Translations under genes and position numbers: made by a program
DNA from: an uncultured Rhodoferax sp.
Lineage (GTDB): Bacteria > Pseudomonadota > Gammaproteobacteria > Burkholderiales > Burkholderiaceae_C
NCBI RefSeq assembly: GCF_946221635.1
Contig: NZ_CAMIHB010000008.1
Span: 1 to 64,000, forward strand
Length of the DNA: 64,000 nucleotides
Reading direction: 5' to 3'
The notes under the pieces: model-generated
Databases searched by the model: none
Told to the model about the DNA's origin: nothing
What the model saw: the letters and a program-made list of their open reading frames with translations, nothing else
Shown: positions 46,301 to 55,434 of the stretch, one piece after another
How the letters are laid out: each line of letters opens with the position of its first letter
Numbering within the stretch: position 1 is the stretch's first letter

Positions 46301-46932
46301 CTGCGCTCGCCGACTACTACGACCACTTGCTGCCTGAGTTGCCCGGCTGTTTGCCGGCCATGGTGGACCTGCACCTGCGCGAGACGGCACGCGAGTTCTG
46401 CAGCAAGACGTCTGTCTGGCGCGCAACACTCGCCGGAATCAACCTGGTGGGTGGTCAGGGCGCCTACACCCTGACGGGCTTGCCATCCGATAGCGTCGTG
46501 GTCCGGGTGACGTCTCTGACCGTGGCCGGCGTCTTGCTGTGGGCAGACACCCTGATTCCCCAAGATCAGGTCCAGCCGAAGTACCGGCGTGACGATCCAC
46601 CATTCACGATGTCCGCCGACTGCACGCAGATCATCCTGAATGCTGACGAAGTGCCTACGGCCGCCATCGCTTCGGGACTCGTGGTCACGGTAGCGCTTCA
46701 GCCAACCGTAGTCGCCACGGTCCTGCCGGACTTCCTGAAGGCGTCGTATTTGCCGGCTCTGCGCTACGGAACCCTTTTCCGTCTCATGAGGATGGGCAGC
46801 AAAAAGCCGTGGAGCGACCGCGAGCTGTCCGTCGACTACGAATCCCGCTGGCACCAAGAACTGAACTTCGCCGCCTTCCAAGGGGATGTCGGCAACAACC
46901 GCAAGCCGCTGCGCGTCACCAAGTGGGGCTGA
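46297..46932 (+). CDS. Neck/tail tubular-like protein, 211 aa
   Basis: Starts MTALADYYDHLLPELPGCLP. The first helix region with HLRETAREFCSKTSVWRATL is followed by a strand-rich core (VVVRVTSLTVAGVLLWADTL) and a helical end (KASYLPALRYGTLFRLMRMG, KPWSDRELSVDYESRWHQE). This resembles podovirus gp10/gp4-type neck or tail accessory proteins found after the adaptor gene. It overlaps the previous gene by 4 nt. Confidence 0.72.
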   Translation: MTALADYYDHLLPELPGCLPAMVDLHLRETAREFCSKTSVWRATLAGINLVGGQGAYTLTGLPSDSVVVRVTSLTVAGVLLWADTLIPQDQVQPKYRRDDPPFTMSADCTQIILNADEVPTAAIASGLVVTVALQPTVVATVLPDFLKASYLPALRYGTLFRLMRMGSKKPWSDRELSVDYESRWHQELNFAAFQGDVGNNRKPLRVTKWG

Positions 46933-46952
46933 TGCCCTGAAGGATCACCACG

Positions 46953-47855
46953 ATGTCCCAACTCTTCGCAATCGCTGCGCGCTCCGCCCTGATGGCGAAC
47001 ATCTCCGCTGGCGACACCAACATCACTATCGACCTGAGCAAGGCGGACCTGTTCCCGGTGGCCAACACGGACACAAGTGCGCCGGGAACACCCGGTAAAG
47101 ACTGGTTCAAGGTGGTGCTGGAGGACAGCAGCAAGAATATTGAAATCGTGTACGTGCGCACTCGCGCGCTGGGCGCGGCATCTTTGACCAATTGCCTACG
47201 GGGTCAGGAGGGGACCACTGCGCGTGCCTACCTAGCCGGATCCATCGTGGGCCTGCGCCACACCGCACAGGATCTGGCTGGCGCCATTGACCTGGCCTCG
47301 AGCACCAGCAGCTTCTGGAAAACCGCCCTTGGAGCCCTGACTGCCGCCGCGAGTCGCGTGGCGCTTGGAGTAAGTGTCGTGGGCGACGCTCTGTTCACGG
47401 CAGCAGATCAGGCCGCCGGTCGATCCGCCCTCGGGCTTGGCAACGCCGCTACCGGCACCATCGGGACGGACGTCCAGGCATACGACGCCAACACGGTTAA
47501 AAAGAACGTAGCCAACGTCTTTGCAGCCCAGCAAACTCCGGTTGGTGCCGCAGCCACAGCTGGCGCCGGCACCACCTACACCTGGGCGGTTGGCGCTGCC
47601 CAGGTACTGGAGCTGACCTTTGGCGCCGGAAACATCACGACCTTCTCAGTCTCTGGTGCCGTAGCCAAGACCTCCTACCGCCTGGTGCTCAAGCAGGACA
47701 GCGTGGGTGGCCGCACCTGGGCCACGACCGGTATCAAGTGGCCGGGCGGTGTTGCGCCAATCTTGTCCACCGCGCCTAACGCTGTGGACATCTTCGACTT
47801 CTACTATGACGGCACCAGCATGAACTGCGTGGGCCAGAACATCGGAGAAGCATGA
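46953..47855 (+). CDS. Phage tail fibre or tail-needle type protein, 300 aa
   Basis: Starts MSQLFAIAARSALMANISAG with GAAGGA upstream. The N-terminal 100 residues are a virion-attachment-like domain (FKVVLEDSSKNIEIVYVRTR). Collagen-free repeats follow (ALGLGNAATGTIGTDVQAYD), a motif common in tail-fibre shafts. The C-terminal beta domain (GRTWATTGIKWPGGVAPILS) is typical of phage fibre tips. It precedes a larger fibre gene with which it overlaps by 4 nt. Confidence 0.78.
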   Translation: MSQLFAIAARSALMANISAGDTNITIDLSKADLFPVANTDTSAPGTPGKDWFKVVLEDSSKNIEIVYVRTRALGAASLTNCLRGQEGTTARAYLAGSIVGLRHTAQDLAGAIDLASSTSSFWKTALGALTAAASRVALGVSVVGDALFTAADQAAGRSALGLGNAATGTIGTDVQAYDANTVKKNVANVFAAQQTPVGAAATAGAGTTYTWAVGAAQVLELTFGAGNITTFSVSGAVAKTSYRLVLKQDSVGGRTWATTGIKWPGGVAPILSTAPNAVDIFDFYYDGTSMNCVGQNIGEA

Positions 47856-50242
47856 TGCGCGGCCTATCCAAGATCCACAGCCGCGTGGTGTCTGCCAAGC
47901 GCCAGCGCGGGTTCTTCATGTTCGGTGGAGGCAAGTCGCGGCCCTACCAGATCCAGCGCAGTCTGCGCTTTCGAGCCAGTGCAACTGCCTACATTTACCG
48001 TGCGTTCGGCACTGCCACGAACCGGAAGAAATCAACGCTGTCCATGTGGGTAAAGCGTGGTGCGCTGGGGCGCTCCGTTTTGTTCTCGGCTTACAGCACT
48101 GGCACTGATCGTGCCTTTTTGGAGTTTGACAGCAGCGACAGGCTCAGCCTGGATGACTTCATTGGCTCGCAGTCCACTTTGAAGACATCCACGCGCGTGT
48201 TCCGTGACCCCACGGCCTGGCTTCACATCGTGCTGGCAACTGATACAACGGCTGCTGTTGACGAAGATCGAGTGATTATCTGGGTCAACAATGAGCGCAT
48301 CACTTCTTGGGCGAGTAACACCAAGCCTGGCCTGAACATTGATCCCGGTATCAACGGTCCGCGCACTCATCGGTTTGGCGAAACCGGTGGCGGCTCTGGA
48401 TATGCCGATCTGCACCTGGCTGAGCCTGTGTTTGTGGATGGTCAAGCCCTCACACCTGGCAGCTTTGCACAGTACGACGCCAGCGGAAACTGGCAGCCCA
48501 AGAAATACACCGGAACCTGGGGCAACAACGGCACGTATCCGGATTTCTCAGACCCTACCAGCACCACCACGCTGATGGTCGACCGCAGCGGCAACGGCAA
48601 CAACTGGACGGCTAGCAACATCAGCCTGACGGCAGGCGCAACCTACGACAGCATGCTGGATGTGCCGTTGGGTGGTGGCGGTAGTGAGCGCGGCAACTAC
48701 TGCACGTTGAATCCGCTGGCCGTACCGAATTCTGGTACAGGCATCAAGGACGGCAACTTGCGGGTCTTTCAGTCTGCGGCCGATATCTACAACATCGGCA
48801 CTATCCCAATGAGCAGCGGGAAGTGGTATGCCGAGATGACCGTGGCTGCGGTAGGTACAGAGTCATCGTGTGGTATTGCATCGGCTGCGGCTGCATCTGG
48901 AATCAACTACGTTGGTGCCGACTCCCGTTCCTGGGGCTACTATTTCAACGGTAACAAGTACACGGGTGCGTCACCTACGGCGTACGGTGCTAGCTATACC
49001 GCAGGGGATGTTGTTGGCATTGCGTTTGACGCTGATGCTGGCACCTTGGCCTTTTACAAAAATGGTGTTGCCCAAGGGACAGCCTACTCCGGGCTGGCGT
49101 CTGGTCCCTACTTCTTCGCAGTCTCTGGCCGATTCACCACGGCCTATAACGATGTGTCGATGAACTTCGGCCAGCGCCCGTTTGCCTACACTCCTCCCAC
49201 CGGATTCAAGGCGCTGCACACCGGCAACCTGCCAAACCCGGCCATCCCAAACCCCAAGACCCAGTTCGACGTGGCCACCTGGACCGGCAATGGTGCAACA
49301 CAGAGCATCACAAGCCTCCTGTTCAAGCCAGGACTGCTTTGGGGCAAGGTTCGCAGTGCTGTTACCAACTGGAGCCAGAACGATGCGGTGCGGGGCGCGA
49401 GCTACCGACTCTCCAGCAATTCCACGGCGGCTGAAATCAATGATGCCAACGTAGTCAGCGCTTTCTTGAGCAATGGCTTCTCTGTGGGGACAAGTGCGGC
49501 CTTGAACGGTAGTGGTGCATCGGTATCCGCCAGTCTTTGGAAGGAAGGCGGTGCTGCTGCCGCGAACAATGCCGGCACCATCACCTCACAGGTCTCATCC
49601 AATCCGACCGCGGGCATGACCATCTTCAGTTGGACTGGCAACGGTGTAGCCAGCACGGTGGGGCATGGGCTGGGGGCGGCCGTGGGTTTGATCATCATGA
49701 AAGCCCGCAGCTCGGTGCGAGACTGGATCGCCTGGCACAAGACTTTCGGGTCAACGGACTACATCCACCCTAACCTTGTAAACGCCAAGGCAGCAGGTGT
49801 AGCGGTTTGGTCCGCCTCCCCGACAAGTTCAGTGTTCAGTGTTGGTACGGACCTCACACCCAACGAGTCTGGCGCCACGATGATCGGTTGCGCCTTTACG
49901 GAGATCGATGGCTTCTCCAAGTTCACTGGTTACTCGGGGAACGGAAGCGCGGACGGCCCATATGTCCACTGTGGGTTCCGGCCCAAGTGGGTACTAATCA
50001 AGCGCACCGACAGCACCGGCAACTGGTGCATTCATGACTCGGTGCGCTCTCCGCAAAACCCCATGAACGAGCAGATCAACCCCAATCTGAACGCCGCCGA
50101 GAGTGGATCAGGAGGGCTGATCGACTTCACTGCAAACGGATTCAAGATCCGCACCACCTCCACAGATTTGAATGCGAACGGCGGCGTCTATATGGTTGCC
50201 GCCTTTGCCGAATCGCCCTTCAAGACTGCCCTTGCACGATAG
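47852..50242 (+). CDS. Tail fibre/spike protein with SPRY-like and DUF7483-like domains
   Basis: A 796-residue protein. Residues 1-45 are a basic leader. Residues 45-230 look like a LamG-type jelly roll (SMWVKRGALGRSVLFSAYST). Residues 320-450 are SPRY/concanavalin-like: SGKWYAEMTVAAVGTESSCG, DVVGIAFDADAGTLAFYKNG. The remainder has repeated FDVATWTGNGATQSI and IFSWTGNGVASTVGHGL segments, typical of phage receptor-binding C-termini (DUF7483-like). Likely the main host-recognition protein. No variable repeat or reverse transcriptase is visible, so no diversity-generating system is indicated. Confidence 0.8.
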   Translation: MMRGLSKIHSRVVSAKRQRGFFMFGGGKSRPYQIQRSLRFRASATAYIYRAFGTATNRKKSTLSMWVKRGALGRSVLFSAYSTGTDRAFLEFDSSDRLSLDDFIGSQSTLKTSTRVFRDPTAWLHIVLATDTTAAVDEDRVIIWVNNERITSWASNTKPGLNIDPGINGPRTHRFGETGGGSGYADLHLAEPVFVDGQALTPGSFAQYDASGNWQPKKYTGTWGNNGTYPDFSDPTSTTTLMVDRSGNGNNWTASNISLTAGATYDSMLDVPLGGGGSERGNYCTLNPLAVPNSGTGIKDGNLRVFQSAADIYNIGTIPMSSGKWYAEMTVAAVGTESSCGIASAAAASGINYVGADSRSWGYYFNGNKYTGASPTAYGASYTAGDVVGIAFDADAGTLAFYKNGVAQGTAYSGLASGPYFFAVSGRFTTAYNDVSMNFGQRPFAYTPPTGFKALHTGNLPNPAIPNPKTQFDVATWTGNGATQSITSLLFKPGLLWGKVRSAVTNWSQNDAVRGASYRLSSNSTAAEINDANVVSAFLSNGFSVGTSAALNGSGASVSASLWKEGGAAAANNAGTITSQVSSNPTAGMTIFSWTGNGVASTVGHGLGAAVGLIIMKARSSVRDWIAWHKTFGSTDYIHPNLVNAKAAGVAVWSASPTSSVFSVGTDLTPNESGATMIGCAFTEIDGFSKFTGYSGNGSADGPYVHCGFRPKWVLIKRTDSTGNWCIHDSVRSPQNPMNEQINPNLNAAESGSGGLIDFTANGFKIRTTSTDLNANGGVYMVAAFAESPFKTALAR

Positions 50243-50250
50243 GAGCACCC

Positions 50251-50883
50251 ATGTATTTCCATTCCGAATCCGGAACCTACGTCCACCCCGGCCAGCCCTT
50301 CACCTTCAAGCAACTGGTGCCGGTCGAAATCCCGGCCGTCATGGGCCCAGGTGAAGAAGAGGGCACCGAGGTGGAGCTGGAGCCCGCACGCACCGAGCAG
50401 CAACTGTTGGACGTGCATTACCCAGCCAACTGGCTGAGCCTGGCGAGTCCCGAGGACAAGGCCGCGCTGGGCCTGCAAGAGGTCGAGACCGTGGGCACGC
50501 GCGAGGATGACCGCTATTTCTGGGTCACAGAGCAGCTGGTGGGCGCGGTGCGCACCATCGTGAACACGCCCAAGGATGCCGGCATGGTGGCGGCCATGCG
50601 CAAGGCCGATTTGGATACCAAGCTGCTGCCGGTGCGCCAGGTGCGCGAGCAGACCATCAACCGCCTCAACGGCATTGCGGATCGCCTGGCGCGCAAGGGC
50701 AATACGACGATCCGAGCGCAGGCAGATGACGTGGTTCAGGCGCTGCTGGACATGACCAAGAACCTGCCGACCAATCTGGCCGAGGTGGATGCGGAGCTGG
50801 TGAAGAGATACAACGAAATCGCCGCGCCACTGGTGGCCACAGAGTCACCGCTGGTGACAGCATTCGCGGAGCTGGACCAATGA
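50251..50883 (+). CDS. Tail-fibre-adjacent protein, possible assembly factor, 210 aa
   Basis: Starts MYFHSESGTYVHPGQPFTFK with AGGAG upstream. The N-terminal 90 residues resemble virion-associated fibre assembly proteins (QLLDVHYPANWLSLASPEDK, ALGLQEVETV). The C-terminal half is helical (RQVREQTINRLNGIADRLAR). Small proteins placed right after a fibre gene usually assist its folding or attachment; this is inference. Confidence 0.7.
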   Translation: MYFHSESGTYVHPGQPFTFKQLVPVEIPAVMGPGEEEGTEVELEPARTEQQLLDVHYPANWLSLASPEDKAALGLQEVETVGTREDDRYFWVTEQLVGAVRTIVNTPKDAGMVAAMRKADLDTKLLPVRQVREQTINRLNGIADRLARKGNTTIRAQADDVVQALLDMTKNLPTNLAEVDAELVKRYNEIAAPLVATESPLVTAFAELDQ

Positions 50884-51194
50884 CGCTAATCGACCTCTTC
50901 ATCTGGCAGTTCGTGTGGCTGCCGTTGCTGACCTTGCTCTGGTACCCCGTGGCCATCCAGTTCGAGCGCGGTGGCTGGTGGCGCCTGCTGTTCTGGGCAT
51001 ACATCCCCGTGGGCCTAGCAGACGTCTGGTTGAACTACACCACCCTGGTGCTGTACATGTGGGACCGCCCCCGCGCTGGGGAATACACCTTCAGCCGTCG
51101 GATCAAACGCCTCAAGACCGACACAGGCTGGCGTGGCTCCATCGCGCGCGTACTGCGCGACTACCTGAACTTCTGGCAAGCGGGGCACGTATGA
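50880..51194 (+). CDS. Small phage membrane protein, 104 aa
   Basis: Starts MTLIDLFIWQFVWLPLLTLL. Two hydrophobic segments (about residues 5-26 and 33-60) rich in Trp are followed by a basic cytoplasmic tail (FSRRIKRLKTDTGWRGSIAR). It overlaps both neighbours by 4 nt, in the middle of the tail module. Function unknown; such proteins recur between tail genes of short-tailed phages. Confidence 0.72.
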   Translation: MTLIDLFIWQFVWLPLLTLLWYPVAIQFERGGWWRLLFWAYIPVGLADVWLNYTTLVLYMWDRPRAGEYTFSRRIKRLKTDTGWRGSIARVLRDYLNFWQAGHV

Positions 51195-53206
51195 CCGGCA
51201 TCGCAATCGCAGCTTTCCGTGGCGCAGTCCCCCGGACCTCCGAGCGCCTGATTGCGGACAACCAAGCCCAGAAGGCCCTGAATTGCAAGATCACGTCTGG
51301 ACGTCTGGACCCCCTGAAGGGGCTCAGTCTGGTGCACACGTCGGTATTGGCGGCCATTACGACGATGTACCGCTACCGCTATGGCGATGTCTTCAACTGG
51401 CTCGTCTGGAACAAGGTCGTGGATGTCGCCCGATCCCCGGTGGCACAGGACACGTTGGGACGGTTCTACTTCTGCGGCGACGGAGAGCCGCGCATGTCCA
51501 CTTACGCGGACGCCATCTCGGGGACCGTGTATCCCGCGGCTTGGTATGTGCTCGGTGTGACGCCACCCGCGGACGCCATGTCCATCACGGTGACTGGTGG
51601 CACTGGAGCCAACGAGGACCGCGCCTATGTCTACACCTTCCGCACGCGCTATGGCGAGGAGTCTGGACCTAGCCCGGCAACTCTGAAGACCGGCAAGGTG
51701 GACGGCAGCTGGGACATTACCGGCATGAACGCGGCCCCGCCCAACTCCGGCACTGTTTCGGCGGCCGTCAAAGACACGCCCTTGATTGGTCAGGTGCAAG
51801 TCACGCTGGACACGGTGTTTGGGCTCACCGCTGGTGAGGAAGTGACCTTCGCTGGCGTGCTTGGCATGACGGACCTGAATGGCAAGCGCAAACTGGTCAG
51901 CGTGGACAAGGCCTCCAATAAGGTGGTTGTGGAACTGACGACGGCGCAAACCTACGCAGCGGGTCCCGACACCTGGGCGCGCGTGGCGCCGCACAACACC
52001 ACGGGCATGACCAAGTGCATCTACCGGACCGTAGGCACAAACACCGATTACAAACTCGTCGCCGAAATCCCGGTAGCGAACACTGCCTACAGCGACACGA
52101 TTCCCGCCACCACGGTATCGCTCGCAGCTGGGATCGCCACCCTGGACACACTGCCTCCACCCAAGGACATGCACAGCCCGGTGCTGCTGGCCAATGGCGT
52201 CATGGCCGGCTTGTCTGGGAATCAGCTCTGCCTATCCGAGCAGGGTAAGCCCTACAGCTGGCCGGTGGGCAACCGCTACAACTTCCCGGGCACGGGCATC
52301 GCACTCTGCCCGGCAGGCAATGCCGTGCTGGTCCTGACCGACGGGTTCCCCTACGTTGCCGCCGCGACGGTGCCAGAGGCCGCTACCTTGACCAAGGTAC
52401 CCGGTGACACATTGGCGCCATGCGTGGCCAAGCGTGGTGTCGTCGACATCGGAAGCGGGGCCCTGTATCCCAGCCATGACGGTCTGTATGTGGCAACCAG
52501 CTCCGGGGTGACGAACATCACGGCGGGCCTGTTCACCCTGGACGAGTGGCAGCTCATGAAGCCAGAGACCTTCAAGGCTGGTTTCCAGGCTGGTGCCTAC
52601 TACGCCATGCACGACACCGCTGACCAGCCGCGGATGTTCATGATCCACACCAAGGAATCGGATAGCGTGCTTGAGTACAACGAGCAGGTGGATACGCTGT
52701 ACTCCAACCCTTGGGACGGCCGCCTGTATGTGGGCAAGGGCAACAAGATCAGCAAGTGGGACACCGATGACGCCAAGCGCTACACGCTGTCCTGGACATC
52801 GAAGGAATACCAGTTTGGCCGCGCCATCAATCTGAGCGCGGCCCAGGTGCAAGCGCGCTGGGATGACGTCGGCGGCTATGACACCAGCATCCAGGACGCC
52901 AATGCCGCCCTGCTTGCGGATGTCCGCAACGTGAACGGTGAAATCGGAACCTTCGAAGTTGGCGTCTATGAGATCGCCAGTTCCGCGCTGTTGCCCATCC
53001 CGGACCAGACAGTGCCGTCGGTGCAGTTCACGCTGATCCGCAACGGTCTCCCGGTGTTCACCACCAAGGTCGATTCCAGCAAGCCATTCAGGTTGCCGGG
53101 GGACGAGAAGTCGGATCTGTATGCCCTGCAAATCTCGTCGACCATCCCGGTGTTCTCGATCAACGCCGCCCAGGGCATGGCCGAACTCAAGCAGGCTCAG
53201 GTATGA
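51191..53206 (+). CDS. Large tail/hub protein (podovirus tail tubular or nozzle-like), 671 aa
   Basis: Starts MTGIAIAAFRGAVPRTSERL and NQAQKALNCKITSGRLDPLK, the start of a family of podovirus tail proteins. It is strand-rich with repeated Ig/beta-propeller-like blocks: TYADAISGTVYPAAWYVLGV, FRTRYGEESGPSPATLKTGK, LANGVMAGLSGNQLCLSEQG, VYEIASSALLPI. The composition matches nozzle proteins that extend the portal-adaptor axis. The call is by length, composition and position. Confidence 0.72.
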   Translation: MTGIAIAAFRGAVPRTSERLIADNQAQKALNCKITSGRLDPLKGLSLVHTSVLAAITTMYRYRYGDVFNWLVWNKVVDVARSPVAQDTLGRFYFCGDGEPRMSTYADAISGTVYPAAWYVLGVTPPADAMSITVTGGTGANEDRAYVYTFRTRYGEESGPSPATLKTGKVDGSWDITGMNAAPPNSGTVSAAVKDTPLIGQVQVTLDTVFGLTAGEEVTFAGVLGMTDLNGKRKLVSVDKASNKVVVELTTAQTYAAGPDTWARVAPHNTTGMTKCIYRTVGTNTDYKLVAEIPVANTAYSDTIPATTVSLAAGIATLDTLPPPKDMHSPVLLANGVMAGLSGNQLCLSEQGKPYSWPVGNRYNFPGTGIALCPAGNAVLVLTDGFPYVAAATVPEAATLTKVPGDTLAPCVAKRGVVDIGSGALYPSHDGLYVATSSGVTNITAGLFTLDEWQLMKPETFKAGFQAGAYYAMHDTADQPRMFMIHTKESDSVLEYNEQVDTLYSNPWDGRLYVGKGNKISKWDTDDAKRYTLSWTSKEYQFGRAINLSAAQVQARWDDVGGYDTSIQDANAALLADVRNVNGEIGTFEVGVYEIASSALLPIPDQTVPSVQFTLIRNGLPVFTTKVDSSKPFRLPGDEKSDLYALQISSTIPVFSINAAQGMAELKQAQV

Positions 53207-53400
53207 ACAAGGTAGCTATCCCGGCACCAGCGACCGGTATGCCAGAGGTGGACCGCGTGCTGGGCGCGCTCAAGCAGAACGTGGACAGCATCACAGGCCA
53301 GGAAAAGAACGCCACCAAGCTGAAGCCTTTGCCACCGACTGCGACAACTGCTGAGCAGATCGCCCGCCTCAACGCTCTACTGGAACGCCTGCAGGGATGA
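53203..53400 (+). CDS. Small virion-region protein, 65 aa
   Basis: Starts MNKVAIPAPATGMPEVDRVL at an ATGA overlap. Helical with a Lys/Pro-rich middle, ending in a leucine-rich helix (AEQIARLNALLERLQG) that could trimerise. It is coupled to the GNAT gene. Not recognised. Confidence 0.65.
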   Translation: MNKVAIPAPATGMPEVDRVLGALKQNVDSITGQEKNATKLKPLPPTATTAEQIARLNALLERLQG

Positions 53401-54005
53401 CCGTCGCCACCTTCCGAGCTGCGCTATCCAGCCGGCTCGGGGAGGTGCTCACCCCGGAATTAGCGGCTTGGCTGGAAGCCCATGCCTTTGATCACTACGA
53501 CCGCAGCTATGCGCCGGCGCAGTTTGCGCCCAAGACCTACCGGGGGCTGACCTTCCAGGTAGAGCGCTTTGCAGACGTTGAGTCCGAGATTCACGGGCTC
53601 CACGAAGAACACTACCGCGAGACTGAGGGCCACCGGCACGGCCTGACGATGAACCCCAACTACGAGGCATTCAAGGCCTCCGAGCGGGCAGGGGGATTGA
53701 TCCAGTTCACGGCGCGCTGCGACGGTGTGCTGGTGGGCAACATCCGCATGTATGTCTACCGCAGCCTGCACACGCAGACGCTGGCCGCGAAGGAGGACAC
53801 GTTCTTTCTCAAGCCCGCCCATCGCCAGGGCTTCGCCGCTATCCGGTTCTGGCAGTACATGGAGTGCGCACTGCAGCAGATTGGCGTGCTAGAGATCACC
53901 ACCGACAGCAAGCTGGTCAACCAGGTAGGCCGGCTCAATGAATACCTTGGCTACAAGCACGTGGCCAACCAGTTCCACAAATACCTTACCCCCAAAGGAG
54001 ATTGA
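53397..54005 (+). CDS. GNAT-family N-acetyltransferase
   Basis: A 202-residue protein. The acetyl-CoA fold is visible in the C-terminal half: GGLIQFTARCDGVLVGNIRM, FFLKPAHRQGFAAIRFWQYM, IGVLEITTDSKLVNQVGRLN, EYLGYKHVANQFHKYLTPKG. GNAT genes between the tail and internal-protein genes occur in several temperate podoviruses. The acceptor could be a virion or host protein; it cannot be told from sequence. Confidence 0.82.
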   Translation: MTVATFRAALSSRLGEVLTPELAAWLEAHAFDHYDRSYAPAQFAPKTYRGLTFQVERFADVESEIHGLHEEHYRETEGHRHGLTMNPNYEAFKASERAGGLIQFTARCDGVLVGNIRMYVYRSLHTQTLAAKEDTFFLKPAHRQGFAAIRFWQYMECALQQIGVLEITTDSKLVNQVGRLNEYLGYKHVANQFHKYLTPKGD

Positions 54006-54006
54006 C

Positions 54007-55140
54007 ATGTGCAGCTCTTCCGCACCCGCACCGGATCCAGCCATCGGACAGGCCGCACTGGCCAACGTCCAGATCAGCAAGGACATGCTGGATTACTACC
54101 GCGAGAAGGACGCCGAGTCCAAGCCGGCGCGCGACGCCGCGATCGCGCTGGCCATGGAGCAGGCCAAGATCCAGACCGATACCGCCAAGAAGCAGAACGC
54201 CATGGCGGACGAGACCTACCAGTACACCAAGGACACCTTCCGCCCCCTTGAGCAGAAGATTGCCAGCGATGCCCTGAACTTCGACACCCCGGAGCGCCGC
54301 GACGCCGAAGCCGCGCAGGCCCAAGCCGACATTGGCAGTGCGGGAGACGCCACGCGGACCACTCTGGCGCGCGAGATGTTGAGCCGTGGCGGTGACGTCA
54401 ACAGCGGCAACTTTACGGCTGCCCTGGCTGGTGCCGGCGTACGCGAAGCCGCGGCAAAGGCAGGCGCTGGCAACACGGCACGGAAGAACGTCGAAGCCGT
54501 GGGAGCCGCAAAGGTGGCCGACGCCGCAGCCCTGGGCCGTGGCATTGCCTCGACCAACGCGACGCAGACCCAGTTGGGCTTGCAGGCCGGCAATTCAGCT
54601 GTGGGCAATGCCCAGGTGCCTGGCAACATCACCAATCAACAGATCGCCGGCATGAACGCCACCGGCTCGGCAGCCATTGGCGGCAATTCATCCGCCGGCA
54701 ACCTGCTGCTTGGCCAGTACAACGCCCAGAATGCGGCGGCCGGCGACGGTGGTCTTGGCGCACTGGGCAATGTGGCCGGGCAGTTTGCTGGTTCCAAGGC
54801 CGGATCCACTTTGCTGGCCAGTTGGATGTCCGACAAGAACAAGAAGAAGAACCGCAAGAAGTTCAGCGGCAAGGCGGCCCTGGCGGCCGTGAAGAAGATG
54901 CCCGTCGAGTCTTGGCGCTACAAGGAAGGCGAAGCCGATGGCGGTGCCCACATTGGTCCCATGGCGCAATCCGTGCAGCGCGCGGCGGGCGACAGTGTTG
55001 CCCCGGGCGGCAAGGTCATCGACCCGATCAGCATGAACGGTCTGACCCTGGCGTCAGTGCAGCAACTCGACAAACGCCTGGAGAAGGTGGAGAAAAAGCT
55101 GACCCTAGCCAGCCACCGCAGCGCGAAGCGCGCTCACTGA
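54007..55140 (+). CDS. Internal virion/ejection-type protein with S74-like chaperone domain
   Basis: A 377-residue protein with AAAGGAG upstream. It starts MCSSSAPAPDPAIGQAALAN. A helical Ala/Gln-rich body (residues 20-280; KQNAMADETYQYTKDTFRPL) ends in an S74-type module: MSDKNKKKNRKKFSGKAALA, MPVESWRYKEGEADGGAHIG, PMAQSVQRA. S74 domains normally sit on tail spikes as self-cleaving intramolecular chaperones. The catalytic Ser-Lys pair is only partly visible, so it may be non-cleaving. Confidence 0.8.
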   Translation: MCSSSAPAPDPAIGQAALANVQISKDMLDYYREKDAESKPARDAAIALAMEQAKIQTDTAKKQNAMADETYQYTKDTFRPLEQKIASDALNFDTPERRDAEAAQAQADIGSAGDATRTTLAREMLSRGGDVNSGNFTAALAGAGVREAAAKAGAGNTARKNVEAVGAAKVADAAALGRGIASTNATQTQLGLQAGNSAVGNAQVPGNITNQQIAGMNATGSAAIGGNSSAGNLLLGQYNAQNAAAGDGGLGALGNVAGQFAGSKAGSTLLASWMSDKNKKKNRKKFSGKAALAAVKKMPVESWRYKEGEADGGAHIGPMAQSVQRAAGDSVAPGGKVIDPISMNGLTLASVQQLDKRLEKVEKKLTLASHRSAKRAH

Positions 55141-55349
55141 ACGCAATCGAAGATGTAGTCGATATCGCCTGAGTTCCAGCGGGCGAATCGGTTGTATTTG
55201 GCGCATTCCTTGTCAGCAAGGTTCTGAGCGTCTTGCATGCCCTTGAACGACTGCACAGAGACGGTTCGCGGGCTGGTGCTAGTCACCTTGCTGGTAGCCC
55301 CGCAGGCCGCGAGCAGCGTGCAAATCAAGGCGATGGCAGCGAGTTTCAT
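55134..55349 (-). CDS. Reverse-strand lipoprotein, possible lysogenic cargo
   Basis: A 71-residue protein starting MKLAAIALICTLLAACGATS: a lipoprotein signal with the lipid-bearing Cys at residue 16, then SSFKG-type polar text and two Cys (DKECAKYNRF, DYIFDCVQ). AAAGGA precedes ATG. It is convergent with the ejection-protein gene (7-nt overlap) inside the rightward late operon, so it needs its own promoter. Small outer-membrane lipoproteins in this setting are often superinfection-exclusion factors; inference only. Confidence 0.75.
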   Translation of the reverse strand: MKLAAIALICTLLAACGATSKVTSTSPRTVSVQSFKGMQDAQNLADKECAKYNRFARWNSGDIDYIFDCVQ

Positions 55350-55434
55350 GGTCCGTTCCTTTCGTGTGACGGCCGAATCATAAACACCCCCCGAGCAATT
55401 TGACGGGCCCCGTTGAGGGCCAAAGGAGATTCCG

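Noticed and set aside
46953..50242. Diversity-generating retroelement variable region in the fibre genes
   Set aside because: No template repeat, reverse transcriptase or Avd-like gene is visible nearby.
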